The notes under the pieces are model-generated. The model saw only the letters and a list, made by a program, of their open reading frames with translations. It searched no databases and was not told the DNA's origin. Positions 63,605 to 64,000 of a DNA stretch of 64,000 nucleotides are shown one piece after another. The DNA is from Cepaea hortensis. Lineage: Eukaryota; Mollusca; Gastropoda; Stylommatophora; Helicidae. Every line of letters begins with the position of its first letter. Position 1 is the first letter of the stretch. The stretch lies in the NCBI GenBank assembly GCA_963921405.1, contig OY992876.1:50772383-50836382 (forward strand). The letters run 5' to 3'. Position numbers and translations under genes: made by a program.

Positions 63605-64000
63605 GTAGATTATTTGTTCAGTAACATTTAAACGAGTGACTGATTATGAATTACCTGAAAAACTAAGTTTTAATTCTGAAGTATGATGCTTCAGCGTCCA
63701 TGTTGTCTAAACACTGAAAAGTGCTTGCATCTATCGGAGTATTATTATTGGTGTAAAACATTCCTTCCTCACCGGTAACCAAAGCACAATCTCCAATCTC
63801 GGGGTTGTGTTGCAGAGCTCTCATTCCCCTATTGGAGATCAGAAACCAGCGGGGTATGTATGGCCGGTGCTGGAATGTGACATCTAAGGAGAAACGTATC
63901 AGGGTGTAACTAGGTCTTGATTCAAGACAGCATATGTGGACTGGCTGGGATTGGAGCTATTTTATGTCACTGCCAACAGAATCTAATCCGGCGATCAAAG
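63605..64000. other. Stretch with no recognised feature
   Basis: Nothing beyond a 9-bp inverted repeat (ATCTCCAAT near 63791 and ATTGGAGAT near 63832). Confidence 0.35.

Overview
The window is eukaryotic, repeat-dense, non-coding DNA from an invertebrate. I lean towards a lophotrochozoan such as a mollusc, judging by the mix of Penelope-like, RTE-like, I-clade, hAT, mariner and gypsy elements and a tRNA-derived SINE with many copies. I cannot name the species. I found no convincing host protein-coding gene, no rRNA, no functional tRNA and no bacterial feature. Nearly all recognisable coding sequence belongs to transposable elements, and most of it is broken.

Layout. 1-2.3 kb: 3' end of a Ty3/gypsy element (RT thumb plus RNase H, then a polypurine tract and a probable LTR), with no integrase between them. 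2.9-5.7 kb: a LINE 3' relic running into a (GAT)n tract, a 60-bp tandem repeat and SINEs. 6.0-13.1 kb: a three-level nest. A hAT element with near-matching 8-bp target duplications holds an I-clade-like LINE (endonuclease, RT, RNase H), which holds a Penelope-like element flanked by a perfect 12-bp duplication. A clean copy of the same hAT at 24.56-25.0 kb acts as an unfilled reference. 13.1-17.9 kb: a 51-bp satellite, LINE fragments, a dispersed repeat (called X here) and short tandem arrays. 17.9-20.5 kb: the best LINE copy, RTE-like, 5'-truncated, with endonuclease and RT frames meeting at an overlapping TAATG. 21.8-33.2 kb: repeat X copy 2, more LINE fragments, minisatellites, a decayed copy of a multi-copy invertebrate gene family, a 1-kb G/T-rich strand-asymmetric region and SINEs.

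34.05-46.19 kb: the main discovery. This is a giant palindrome with two near-identical arms of about 6.1 and 6.0 kb around a 43-nt loop. It has AG...CT ends and a 6-bp duplication CGCGAT, and it is inserted in frame into the reverse transcriptase of an older LINE. Removing it restores the LINE reading frame across the site. The 6-bp duplication with AG ends matches the Polinton/Maverick signature, but no Polinton gene is visible. Each arm instead carries nested tandem repeats near the tip and several exon-like open segments with plausible splice sites near the axis. It may be a snap-back (half-genome, head-to-head) derivative of a self-replicating element, or a new kind of foldback element.

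46.4-48.1 kb: long (GTTA)n/(GTCA)n/(GTGA)n arrays. 48.1-64 kb: a possible SGNH-hydrolase-like fragment, a mariner deletion derivative, a nearly whole mariner with a D34D signature and frameshifts, a LINE RNase H domain, a 1.2-kb 20-bp satellite, very long polypurine/polypyrimidine tracts, and several SINE copies with perfect target duplications. One of these holds a 53-bp micro-insertion made of a hairpin and a short repeat tail.

A theme of the window is that retroelement 3' tails are repeatedly continuous with microsatellites, as if tails seeded them. All calls are from reading the sequence; no alignment or database search was run.
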